Positions 6,408 to 12,493 of a stretch of 15,640 bases of DNA are shown piece by piece. The stretch lies in the NCBI GenBank assembly GCA_036393295.1, contig DASWHF010000017.1, positions 1 to 15,640 of the forward strand. The letters are read 5' to 3'. Source of the stretch: DASWHF01 sp036393295 (GTDB lineage: Bacteria > Pseudomonadota > Gammaproteobacteria > Acidiferrobacterales > UBA6901). The notes under the pieces were generated by a model. That model was given only the letters and a program-made list of their open reading frames with translations. It had not been told where the DNA came from and made no database searches. The stretch's first letter is position 1; each line of letters begins with the position of its first letter. The translations under genes were made by a program, and so were the position numbers.

Positions 6408-7817
6408 CTAAAACGGCAGCGCCAACCCCGGCTGGGTGCCCTCGATGAGCTCCCGGAAGCGGTCCTGGATGCGCTTCAAGGCCGGTGCGTCGTCACCCTC
6501 GAAGCGCAGCACCAGCACCGGCGTGGTGTTGGAGGCGCGTACCAGGCCGAAGCCGTCGTCGAAGTCGACGCGCAGCCCGTCGATGGTGGACACGCGCGCG
6601 TCCGGAAAGTTCGCGTTCGCCACCAGCTTCTTGATCAGGGCGAAGTGCTCGCCTTCGTTGAGCTTCACGTGCAGCTCGGGGGTGTTCACGGTGTCCGGCA
6701 GGGCGGCGAAGACTTCCTGGCTCGGGCGCGGGTCGCGCGCCAGCAGTTCGAGCAGGCGCGCGGCGGTGTACAGGCCGTCGTCGAAGCCGTACCAGCGCTC
6801 CTTGAAGAAGGTGTGCCCGCTCATTTCGCCGGCGAGCAGCGCGCCGGATTCCCTGAGCTTGGCCTTGATGAAGGAGTGGCCGGTCTTCCACATCGTCGGC
6901 CGGCCGCCGGCCGCGCGGATCGCAGCCTCGACGGTGCGCGAGCATTTCACGTCGTAGACGATCTCGGCGCCGGGATTGCGGCTCAGGACGTCGCGCGCGT
7001 AGAGGATCAGCTGCCGGTCCGGCCAGACGATGCTGCCGTCCGGTGAGATCACGCCGAGCCGGTCGCCGTCGCCGTCGAAGGCCAGGCCGACGTCGTGGCC
7101 GCCGGCCTTCACGGTCGCGATCAGGTCCTGCAGGTTCTCCGGATGCGCCGGGTCGGGATGGTGGTTAGGGAAGTTGCCGTCGATCTCGCAGAACAACTCC
7201 GTCACGTCGCAGCCGAGCCGCCGGAGCAGCTCCGGTGCGAGCTCGCCGGCCACGCCGTTGCCGCAGTCGACCGCGACCTTGAGCCGGCGCCCGAGCCGGA
7301 TGTCGCCGGTGACGCGATTCAAATAGGCCTCGCGCACGTCGTCGCGCGCCAGCAGCCCGCGGCCGTGGCGGAGATCGCCACGCTCGAGGCGTATGCGCAG
7401 CGACTGGATGCGTTCGCCGGACAGCGTCTCGCCGGCCAGCACCATCTTGAGGCCGTTGTACTCCGGCGGGTTGTGGCTGCCGGTGACCATCACCCCCGAC
7501 TGTGTGCCGAGATGCTGCGCGGCGAAGTACAGCACCGGCGTCGGCACGCGGCCGATGTCGATGACGTCGCAGCCGGTGCGCGCGAGCCCCTCCGACAGCG
7601 CGGCGATCAGCTCCGGTCCGGACAGCCGGCCGTCGCGCGCCACCACCACGGTCTGCACGCCGCGCTCGCGCGCCTCGGAGCCGATCGCCTGGCCGATGCG
7701 GCGGGCGATATCGGCGGTCAGGGTCTTGCCGACGATGCCGCGGATGTCGTAGGCCTTGAAGATCTCGGGGGGCAGGGTGGCGCGCGCGGCGTGGGCGCTG
7801 GGTGCGGACGAGGGCAT
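6408..7817 (-). CDS. algC: Phosphomannomutase / phosphoglucomutase
   Basis: A 469-residue cytoplasmic alpha-D-phosphohexomutase that interconverts mannose or glucose 6-phosphate and 1-phosphate for LPS, exopolysaccharide and nucleotide-sugar synthesis. All four signature loops are present: the phosphoserine loop TGSHNPPEYNG with catalytic S114, the metal loop DGDGDR (D248, D250, D252), the sugar-specificity loop GEMSGH (330-335), and the phosphate-binding loop RASNTTP (427-433). GEMSGH is the form found in dual-specificity PMM/PGM enzymes such as Pseudomonas AlgC. Length is normal for that group and there is no N-terminal membrane extension. The ATG at 7817 has GGAG seven bases upstream. In Pseudomonas algC directly follows dut; here a diguanylate cyclase gene and about 410 bp intervene. 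ManB/CpsG would be equally fair names. Confidence 0.95.
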   Translation of the reverse strand: MPSSAPSAHAARATLPPEIFKAYDIRGIVGKTLTADIARRIGQAIGSEARERGVQTVVVARDGRLSGPELIAALSEGLARTGCDVIDIGRVPTPVLYFAAQHLGTQSGVMVTGSHNPPEYNGLKMVLAGETLSGERIQSLRIRLERGDLRHGRGLLARDDVREAYLNRVTGDIRLGRRLKVAVDCGNGVAGELAPELLRRLGCDVTELFCEIDGNFPNHHPDPAHPENLQDLIATVKAGGHDVGLAFDGDGDRLGVISPDGSIVWPDRQLILYARDVLSRNPGAEIVYDVKCSRTVEAAIRAAGGRPTMWKTGHSFIKAKLRESGALLAGEMSGHTFFKERWYGFDDGLYTAARLLELLARDPRPSQEVFAALPDTVNTPELHVKLNEGEHFALIKKLVANANFPDARVSTIDGLRVDFDDGFGLVRASNTTPVLVLRFEGDDAPALKRIQDRFRELIEGTQPGLALPF

Positions 7818-7945
7818 TCGGAACTCCGAACTGTGCCGATTATGGGAATTTTGCCAGGCCGCCTAGTGTAAGCGATTCCGGCGATCGAGGCCAAGCTCGT
7901 CCATCGGTCGGCGCGGTGCCGGTGCTGGAACTCGAAAGAACCAGC

Positions 7946-7972
7946 CACGGGGGACACGGGGAGCACGGGGAG
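7946..7972. repeat. Three tandem 9-mers (CACGGGGAG type)
   Basis: Three head-to-tail copies occur: CACGGGGGA, CACGGGGAG and CACGGGGAG. Sequences of this kind translate as HGGHGEHGE in one frame. From memory they recur in intergenic regions of many environmental proteobacteria. An inverted copy of nearly two units lies at 8176-8192. Confidence 0.65.
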
Positions 7973-8175
7973 TATTCTCGGGGTGCCGAGGCTTTGTGTC
8001 GCGATGTGAGACCGACGCCAAGTCGCTTGGACGATTAATGCGTCTCGCCACGTCATCGCGCCATTCGTGTCCGGAGGAGTGATTAGCGGGTGGATTCGAG
8101 GGTCTTCAGAAGCGTGCGCGATGTCGGTCGCGTGCAGCGCGGATCGCGGCCTCCGTCGTAAACCGTTCGATTAAT

Positions 8176-8192
8176 CCCCGTGCTCCCCGTGG
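8176..8192. repeat. Inverted copy of the CACGGGGAG repeat
   Basis: The reverse complement of this 17-base stretch is CCACGGGGAGCACGGGG. Sixteen of its bases match 7955-7970 exactly. The two arms bracket roughly 200 bp of gene-free sequence, which could form a long hairpin or mark the ends of a small non-coding element. Confidence 0.55.
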
Positions 8193-8227
8193 CAGATTGG
8201 ATATTTTTTTCTTGGACTGTTCCCGGC

Positions 8228-9196
8228 CTAGACGGCCTGGATGTCGCGATGCCGCGGCGGGCTGGCGCCGTGCTCGTGGACCTGGGTATTGTTGCGCCCG
8301 GCCTCCTTGGCGGCGAGCAGCGCCTGGTCGGCGCGCCACAGCACGGCGTCGAATTTCTGATCCAGGTCGGTCATGACGCTCAAGCCGCCGGTCCAGCGCA
8401 CGGCGTGTTGCAGTCCGCGCGGCAGCGGCAGCTGTTCCGGCATTGCCGCACGCAGACGTTCGGCCAGGCCGCGCGCGGTCGCGAGATCGGTGTAGGGATA
8501 GATCACGCAGAACTCGTCGCCGCCCAGGCGCGCGAGGAAGTCGGTCTTGCGCACGTGCTCGGCGAGCGCCTGGGAGAAGCCGACGATCAGCGCGTCGCCG
8601 GCGTCGTGGCCGTAGTGGTCGTTGACCTCCTTGAAGTGATCGACGTCGATGATCAGCAGCGACGACGGCCCCGACGTCCGCAGATGCTGGAACAGCTCGG
8701 CGAGCCGGCGCTCGAAGTGCCGGCGGTTGTTGAGCTGGGACAGGTGGTCGACGAGGCCCATGCGGGTGAATTTCTTCTTCTCCTCGACCATGCGCGTGCC
8801 CGAATGGCGCAGGTGACGGAACACGTCGGCGAACTCGGTGAGCTCCATCGGGTAGTCGACGCGCACCGCGCCTTCGCGCACGTCGCGGAACAACCGGCCG
8901 AGCGACTTGATGTCGTGCAGCACCGCGTGCACCGTGCGACGGTGCAGCCGGGCGGTGGCCATCAGGATCACGACGGCGGCCGACACCAGTGCGGTGAGGT
9001 ACAGTATCCGCGGCGTCAGCACCGCGCGCACGCCGTCCCACAGGCCGGTGATCCATCCGCCGCCGGCGAGCGGCACGAAGCGATCGGTATAGCCGACATC
9101 GGTCAGCAGCGCATAGCCGGCATAGACCATGATCGCCAGACAGGTGAACAACGTGGCGAGGTAGCGCAGAAAGATCGAGGTTAAGGATGCCGGCAT
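8228..9196 (-). CDS. Membrane-bound diguanylate cyclase (GGDEF domain)
   Basis: A 322-residue inner-membrane enzyme that would make cyclic di-GMP from two GTP. Two membrane helices (about 8-28 and 62-82) flank a short loop of about 30 residues. A HAMP-like linker follows (about 83-145), then a C-terminal GGDEF domain (about 147-300). The domain has the metal and GTP residues DVDHFKEVND (184-193), HYGHDAGD (194-201) and the intact active motif GGDEF (225-229). RKTD (216-219), five residues before GGDEF, fits the product-binding inhibitory I-site. The cyclase should therefore be active and feedback-inhibited. I chose the ATG at 9196, which has GGTGG eight bases upstream. The in-frame ATG at 9238 has no ribosome binding site and its extra 14 codons use A/T-ending codons unlike the rest. 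It lies between dut and algC, which is unusual. The signal it senses cannot be read. Confidence 0.92.
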   Translation of the reverse strand: MPASLTSIFLRYLATLFTCLAIMVYAGYALLTDVGYTDRFVPLAGGGWITGLWDGVRAVLTPRILYLTALVSAAVVILMATARLHRRTVHAVLHDIKSLGRLFRDVREGAVRVDYPMELTEFADVFRHLRHSGTRMVEEKKKFTRMGLVDHLSQLNNRRHFERRLAELFQHLRTSGPSSLLIIDVDHFKEVNDHYGHDAGDALIVGFSQALAEHVRKTDFLARLGGDEFCVIYPYTDLATARGLAERLRAAMPEQLPLPRGLQHAVRWTGGLSVMTDLDQKFDAVLWRADQALLAAKEAGRNNTQVHEHGASPPRHRDIQAV

Positions 9197-9344
9197 GTCG
9201 GTCCCCACCCGGGCAAAAACCATCCGGAAATCATTCATTCAGGGTAGGGGAGGCGCCGGTGCTTCTCCAGCGGCGCGCGGGATTTTCCGATTCGAGGCCG
9301 AAGCCGGCGGACGTGCGGGGCGGGGCGGCGCGGCCGTGGGGCGG

Positions 9345-9800
9345 TTATTTGCGGCCGGAATGGCCGAAGCCGCCGCCGCCGCGGCGGCTCGGGGCGAACT
9401 CGTCGACCACCTCGAACTCGGCCTGCACCACCGGCACGAACACCATCTGGGCGATGCGGTCGCCGGGCTCGACGACGAAGTGCTCGTGGCCGCGGTTCCA
9501 GCATGACACCATCACCTGACCCTGGTAGTCGGAATCGATCAACCCGACCAGGTTGCCGAGCACGATGCCGTGCTTGTGCCCCAGCCCCGAGCGCGGCAGC
9601 AGCATGGCGGCGATGTGGCGATCCTCGATGTGGATGGCGATGCCGGTCGGGATCAGATGCGCCTCGCCCGGCTCGATGCGCAGATGCTCATCGAGGCAGG
9701 CGCACAGGTCGACGCCGGCCGAGCCTTCGGTGGCGAAGCGCGGCAGCGGAAACTCAGTGCCGATGCGCGCGTCGAGGATCTTGAGCTGGATCTTGTGCAT
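9345..9800 (-). CDS. dut: Deoxyuridine 5'-triphosphate nucleotidohydrolase (dUTPase)
   Basis: A 151-residue trimeric dUTPase that hydrolyses dUTP to dUMP and pyrophosphate, keeping uracil out of DNA and supplying dUMP for dTMP. All five family motifs are present: AGVDLCA (28-34), PRSGLG (69-74), GLIDSDYQG (86-94, with the catalytic Asp), GDRIAQM (113-119), and the Gly-rich C-terminal arm RGGGGFGHSGR (140-150). Length equals the E. coli enzyme. The start at 9800 (MHKIQLKILD) matches the family. An ATG at 9917 in the same frame would add 39 Arg-rich residues that are only coaBC read in another frame. The first 47 bases overlap the coaBC end, and no strong ribosome binding site precedes the ATG, so translation is probably coupled to coaBC. 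Confidence 0.96.
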   Translation of the reverse strand: MHKIQLKILDARIGTEFPLPRFATEGSAGVDLCACLDEHLRIEPGEAHLIPTGIAIHIEDRHIAAMLLPRSGLGHKHGIVLGNLVGLIDSDYQGQVMVSCWNRGHEHFVVEPGDRIAQMVFVPVVQAEFEVVDEFAPSRRGGGGFGHSGRK

Positions 9801-10989
9801 GGTAGCTCTGGGCGATGTGATCGATGAGCGCGCGCGCGAGTCGCGTCTTCGGCAGCAGCGGCAATTCGGCGACGCCGTCCGCCGCGACCAGCGTGAGCGA
9901 ATTCGTGTCGGAATCAAATCCGGTGTCGGCGCGCCCGACCGGATTGACGGCGACGAGATCGACGCGCTTGGCCTCGAGCTTGCCCCGGGCGTGCTCGACC
10001 AGATCGCCGGTTTCGGCGGCGAAGCCGACCGTGTAGGGCCGCGGTTCGAGCGCCGCGACGCTCGCCAGGATGTCGGGGTTGCGCACGAGCTCGAGGGTGA
10101 GCATGGCGGCGGTCTTTTTGATCTTGCCGGCGGCGACGGTCTTCGGCCGGTAGTCGGCGACCGCCGCCACGCCGATGAAGATGCCGGCGCCGGCGATATG
10201 CGCGTGCACGGCGTCGTACATCTCCTGGGCGCTGGTCACGCGCACCAGCGTCGCGCGCTCCGGCGCCGGCAGCGCGGTGGGGCCGCTGATCAGCGTCACC
10301 GCGGCGCCGGCCTCGATCGCGGCCTCGGCCACGGCATAACCCATCTTGCCGGAGCTGCGATTGGTGAGGCCGCGCACCGGATCGATCGCCTCCCAGGTCG
10401 GCCCGGCGGTGATCACGACCTTGACGCCCTCGAGGCTGCCGGTGTCGAACAGTCCGGCGGTGAGTGTCACAAGCTCGACCGGCTCGAGCATGCGTCCCAA
10501 GCCGACCTCGCCGCAGGCCTGGCTGCCGCTGGCGGGGCCGAACACGCGCACGCCGCGCGATTCCAGCAGCGCGAGGTTGTCGCGGGTCGCCGGGTTCTCC
10601 CACATTTTACTGTTCATGGCCGGCGCCGCCGCCACCACGCCGTCGTGCGCCAGGCACAGGGTGGTGAGCAGATCGTCGGCCCGGCCCTGGGCGAGCCGCG
10701 CCAGGAAATCGGCGCTGGCCGGTGCCACCAGCACCGCGTCGGCCCAGCGCGCCAGCTCGATGTGCCCCATGCCGGACTCGGCCTCGGTGTCCAGCAAGTG
10801 CAGCCTGACCGGCTGGCCGCTTACTGTCTGCAGGGTGAGCGGCGTGATGAATTCAGTCGCGCCCTGGGTCATGACCACGCGCACCTCGGCGCCGGCGTCG
10901 CGCAGGCGTCGCGTGAGATCGGCGCTCTTGTAGGCGGCGATGCCGCCGGTGACGCCGAGCAGGATGCGCTTATTCGTGAGCGAGGCCAT
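9754..10989 (-). CDS. coaBC: Bifunctional phosphopantothenoylcysteine decarboxylase / phosphopantothenate-cysteine ligase
   Basis: A 411-residue cytoplasmic enzyme for two consecutive steps of coenzyme A synthesis. The N-terminal flavoprotein CoaC half (about 1-180) decarboxylates 4'-phosphopantothenoyl-cysteine. It has H76 (GHIELARWAD), N126 (PAMNSKMW) and C159 in ASGSQACGEVGLGRM, matching E. coli H75, N125 and C158. The C-terminal CoaB half (about 187-395) ligates cysteine with CTP. It has AGPTWEAIDPVR, N210 (GLTNRSSGKMG), ADYRP and K289 in GKIKK, positions that agree with E. coli. The ATG at 10989 begins the usual MASLTNKRILLGVTGGIAAYK-type start. No ribosome binding site is visible and the promoter-like boxes sit close, suggesting a leaderless message. 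It is divergent from radC and overlaps dut. Confidence 0.96.
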   Translation of the reverse strand: MASLTNKRILLGVTGGIAAYKSADLTRRLRDAGAEVRVVMTQGATEFITPLTLQTVSGQPVRLHLLDTEAESGMGHIELARWADAVLVAPASADFLARLAQGRADDLLTTLCLAHDGVVAAAPAMNSKMWENPATRDNLALLESRGVRVFGPASGSQACGEVGLGRMLEPVELVTLTAGLFDTGSLEGVKVVITAGPTWEAIDPVRGLTNRSSGKMGYAVAEAAIEAGAAVTLISGPTALPAPERATLVRVTSAQEMYDAVHAHIAGAGIFIGVAAVADYRPKTVAAGKIKKTAAMLTLELVRNPDILASVAALEPRPYTVGFAAETGDLVEHARGKLEAKRVDLVAVNPVGRADTGFDSDTNSLTLVAADGVAELPLLPKTRLARALIDHIAQSYHAQDPAQDPRRAHRH

Positions 10990-11022
10990 ATGCTAGAGTG
11001 TACTGCCCGCGCTGCACACTAG
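10989..11022 (-). promoter_or_regulatory. coaBC promoter with start at the ATG; dyad shared with radC
   Basis: On the minus strand TTGTCT, just upstream of position 11020, is followed after 18 bases by TACACT (11002-10997). Each box matches four of six consensus bases. The expected start, 6-8 bases on, is at or within two bases of the coaBC ATG. The boxes lie in an imperfect dyad, CTAGAGTGT / ACACTAG (10993-11022), in the 75-bp divergent gap with radC. A regulator could contact both promoters there, although none is known to me. Confidence 0.4.
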
Positions 11023-11052
11023 ACAACGCACGTTTTTCAGCCACCCGCACAC

Positions 11053-11059
11053 AAGGAGG
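11053..11059 (+). promoter_or_regulatory. Ribosome binding site that fixes the radC start
   Basis: A perfect AAGGAGG lies five bases before the ATG at 11065. A GTG at 11059 in the same frame overlaps this site, so it cannot be the main start. Confidence 0.85.
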
Positions 11060-11064
11060 TGCGC

Positions 11065-11739
11065 ATGGGCATCAACCATTGGCCGGAGGCCGAGCGGCCG
11101 CGCGAGAAGCTGATCAGTCGCGGCCCGGCGAGCCTGTCGGACGCCGAGCTGCTGGCGATTTTTCTGCGCACTGGCCGGCACGGCCGGTCCGCCGTGGATA
11201 TGGCGCGCGAGCTGATCCAGCATTTCGGCGGCCTGCGCGGCCTGTTGGGGGCCGAAGCCGCGACCCTGTGCGCGCTGCCGGGCCTGGGGCCGGCCAAGGT
11301 CGCGCAGATCCAGGCGGCGCTGGAGATGGCGCGCCGCCATCTGGGCGAGGCCCTGAGCCGCGGCCCGGCCTTGAGCAGCTCGCGCGACACCCGCGATTAC
11401 CTCATCGCCCGGCTGCGCGACCGGCCGCATGAGGTGTTCTGCTGCCTGTATCTCGACAACCGCCACCGCGTGCTGGGTTTCGAGGAGCTGTTCGCCGGCA
11501 CGCTCAACGGCACCGCGGTCTACCCGCGCGAGGTCGTCAAGCGCGCGCTCGCCGCGAACGCCGCGGCCCTGATCTTCGCCCACAACCACCCCTCCGGCGT
11601 GGCCGAGCCGAGCGCCGCCGACGAGCAGCTCACGCGCCGCCTCAAGGAGGCCCTGGCGCTGGTCGACATCCGCGTGCTCGATCACCTGGTGATCGGCGAC
11701 GGCGAGGTCGTGTCGTTCTGCGAGCGCGGGTTGTTGTAG
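11065..11739 (+). CDS. radC: RadC family protein (JAMM/MPN domain)
   Basis: A 224-residue RadC protein. The family is widespread and its old label as a DNA repair protein is not well supported, so the biochemical role is uncertain. It begins with the conserved MGINHWPEAERPREKL. It has a helix-hairpin-helix DNA-binding motif (ALPGLGPAKVAQIQAALE, about 71-88), and the C-terminal MPN domain carries the JAMM metal motif HNHPSG followed by D (about 174-187), with an upstream Glu in GFEELFAGT. All residues of the metal site look intact. Length is normal. The start at 11065 is set by a strong ribosome binding site. It is divergent from coaBC and upstream of rpmB-rpmG, the same arrangement as in E. 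coli. Confidence 0.95.
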   Translation: MGINHWPEAERPREKLISRGPASLSDAELLAIFLRTGRHGRSAVDMARELIQHFGGLRGLLGAEAATLCALPGLGPAKVAQIQAALEMARRHLGEALSRGPALSSSRDTRDYLIARLRDRPHEVFCCLYLDNRHRVLGFEELFAGTLNGTAVYPREVVKRALAANAAALIFAHNHPSGVAEPSAADEQLTRRLKEALALVDIRVLDHLVIGDGEVVSFCERGLL

Positions 11740-11775
11740 GGTCGGCGGGGGGCGGGGTCCGGGGGTTCACAGGGG
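11739..11775 (+). other. G-quadruplex-forming sequence at the radC stop codon
   Basis: G runs of 3, 6, 4, 5 and 4 bases (11739-11741, 11747-11752, 11754-11757, 11761-11765, 11772-11775) are separated by loops of 5, 1, 3 and 6 bases. This satisfies the usual quadruplex pattern. The first run includes the G of the TAG stop, on the radC sense strand, so it could form in the mRNA. Confidence 0.5.
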
Positions 11776-12018
11776 CGATTATCCCCCGAACCGGTGGGCA
11801 AAACCCTCCCGGGGTGGCGGGGTGGAGCCCTTTCAGGCCGCACAAGCCCCCTTCCTGCCAGGGGGGTTACCTTCCCCGGGGGCAGCCCTGAGGGGGCCGG
11901 TCCAGGAGAGGCCAGTCCTCAGGGGGGTCCGCGGCGGCTCGGCTACCCACGGCCGGCATAACATGGTATAAAGCCAGCCTTTCTCCGGGGGGTCGCCCCG
12001 GCCAGTGGAGACGAGGTT
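11740..12018. other. Structured gene-free spacer between radC and rpmB
   Basis: I see no gene in this stretch of about 280 bp. It is extremely rich in G runs and C runs. Besides the possible quadruplex, it contains an inverted repeat CCCTGAG (11886-11892) / CTCAGGG (11918-11924) enclosing paired GGCC tetramers. It ends with the rpmB promoter region and leader. No T-tract terminator follows radC, so readthrough or Rho-dependent ending is likely. Confidence 0.5.
11967..12001 (+). promoter_or_regulatory. Likely rpmB -10 box and leader hairpin
   Basis: TATAAA (11967-11972), preceded by ATGG, is the best -10 box upstream of rpmB. It would start transcription near 11979 and give a leader of about 40 bases. 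The -35 region (TACCCA at 17 bases spacing) is poor. The leader contains CCGGGG (11985-11990) / CCCCGG (11996-12001), a six-base-pair GC stem ending four bases before the TGGAG ribosome binding site. It may influence translation. Confidence 0.4.
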
Positions 12019-12255
12019 ATGGCGAAAGTATGTCAGGTGACGGGCAAGCGCCCGGTCGTGGGCAACAACGTGTCCCACGCCAACAACAAGACCCGGCGCC
12101 GGTTCCTGCCCAACCTGCACTACCGCCGCTTGTGGGTCGCGAGCGAGAACCGCTGGGTGCGGCTGCGGCTGTCCAACCACGGCCTGCGCACCCTGGACAA
12201 GAAGGGCATCGACGCGGTCCTCGCCGACCTGCGCGCCCGCGGCGAGAAAATTTAA
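12019..12255 (+). CDS. rpmB: 50S ribosomal protein L28
   Basis: A 78-residue ribosomal protein of the large subunit, full length for proteobacteria. It opens with the typical MAKVCQVTGKRPVVGNNVSH and continues with the basic HANNKTRRRFLPNLH segment. It ends DAVLADLRARGEKI. It has a single Cys, so it is the form without a zinc ribbon. TGGAG lies eight bases before the ATG. It is followed 12 bp later by rpmG in the same direction; the two form a classic operon. Confidence 0.98.
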   Translation: MAKVCQVTGKRPVVGNNVSHANNKTRRRFLPNLHYRRLWVASENRWVRLRLSNHGLRTLDKKGIDAVLADLRARGEKI

Positions 12256-12267
12256 GGAGCTCAAGCC

Positions 12268-12435
12268 ATGGCCAAGGCCGCACGCGAAAAGATCAAACTG
12301 GTGTCGAGCGCCGACACCGGCCATTACTACACCACCACCAAGAACAAGCGCACCCAGCCCGAGAAGCTCGAGCTCAAGAAATACGACCCGGTGGTGCGCA
12401 AGCACGTGATGTACAAGGAAGCTAAGATCAAGTAA
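12268..12435 (+). CDS. rpmG: 50S ribosomal protein L33
   Basis: A 55-residue large-subunit protein: MAKAAREKIKLVSSADTGHY at the start, then YYTTTKNKRTQPEKLELKKY and a basic C-terminus ending YKEAKIK. It has no CxxC pairs, so it is the zinc-independent form. The ribosome binding site AAGGAG lies eight bases before the ATG, just after the rpmB stop. A strong terminator begins 20 bases after the stop, so rpmG is the last gene of the operon. In E. coli mutM follows here; in this window it does not. Confidence 0.98.
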   Translation: MAKAAREKIKLVSSADTGHYYTTTKNKRTQPEKLELKKYDPVVRKHVMYKEAKIK

Positions 12436-12454
12436 TTGCTTTCGACAGGTTCCA

Positions 12455-12489
12455 GCAAAAAAAACCCGGCATGGCCGGGTTTTTTTTGC
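12455..12489. terminator. Bidirectional intrinsic terminator between rpmG and the cytochrome gene
   Basis: A perfect 16-bp stem (12455-12470 with 12474-12489) and a three-base loop. The GC core CCCGGC/GCCGGG is flanked by eight A on the left and eight T on the right. On either strand a GC hairpin is followed by a T run, so it ends both rpmB-rpmG and the convergent minus-strand gene, whose stop codon lies five bases away. Confidence 0.95.
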
Positions 12490-12493
12490 CGCT

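Larger units (their letters stand above)
7818..8227. other. Gene-poor 410-bp spacer between algC and the GGDEF gene
   Basis: No reading frame here has both a ribosome binding site and plausible coding content. The stretch contains the algC ribosome binding site, a three-copy 9-mer tandem repeat near 7946-7972, an inverted copy near 8176-8192, and a T-rich patch (8203-8209). I see no tRNA or clear intrinsic terminator. The algC promoter must lie here if algC is not read through from the cyclase gene, but I could not pick convincing -35 and -10 boxes. Confidence 0.5.

Noticed and set aside
7946..7972. CRISPR-like array
   Set aside because: The units are 9 bases, directly abutting and without spacers, and no cas gene is present.
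7718..8056. Minus-strand frame of 112 codons in the spacer upstream of algC
   Set aside because: It overlaps the algC start in another frame and is Arg/Pro-rich. It reads through the 9-mer repeat and has no ribosome binding site.
9801..9917. N-terminal extension of dut to an ATG at 9917
   Set aside because: The extra 39 residues are Arg-rich, lie wholly within coaBC, and are absent from the dUTPase family, which starts at the MHKIQLKILD position.
9553..11022. Plus-strand open frame of 489 codons opposite coaBC and dut
   Set aside because: It is antisense to two clear housekeeping genes. The long open frame results from high GC content and codon bias, and it has no recognisable protein features.
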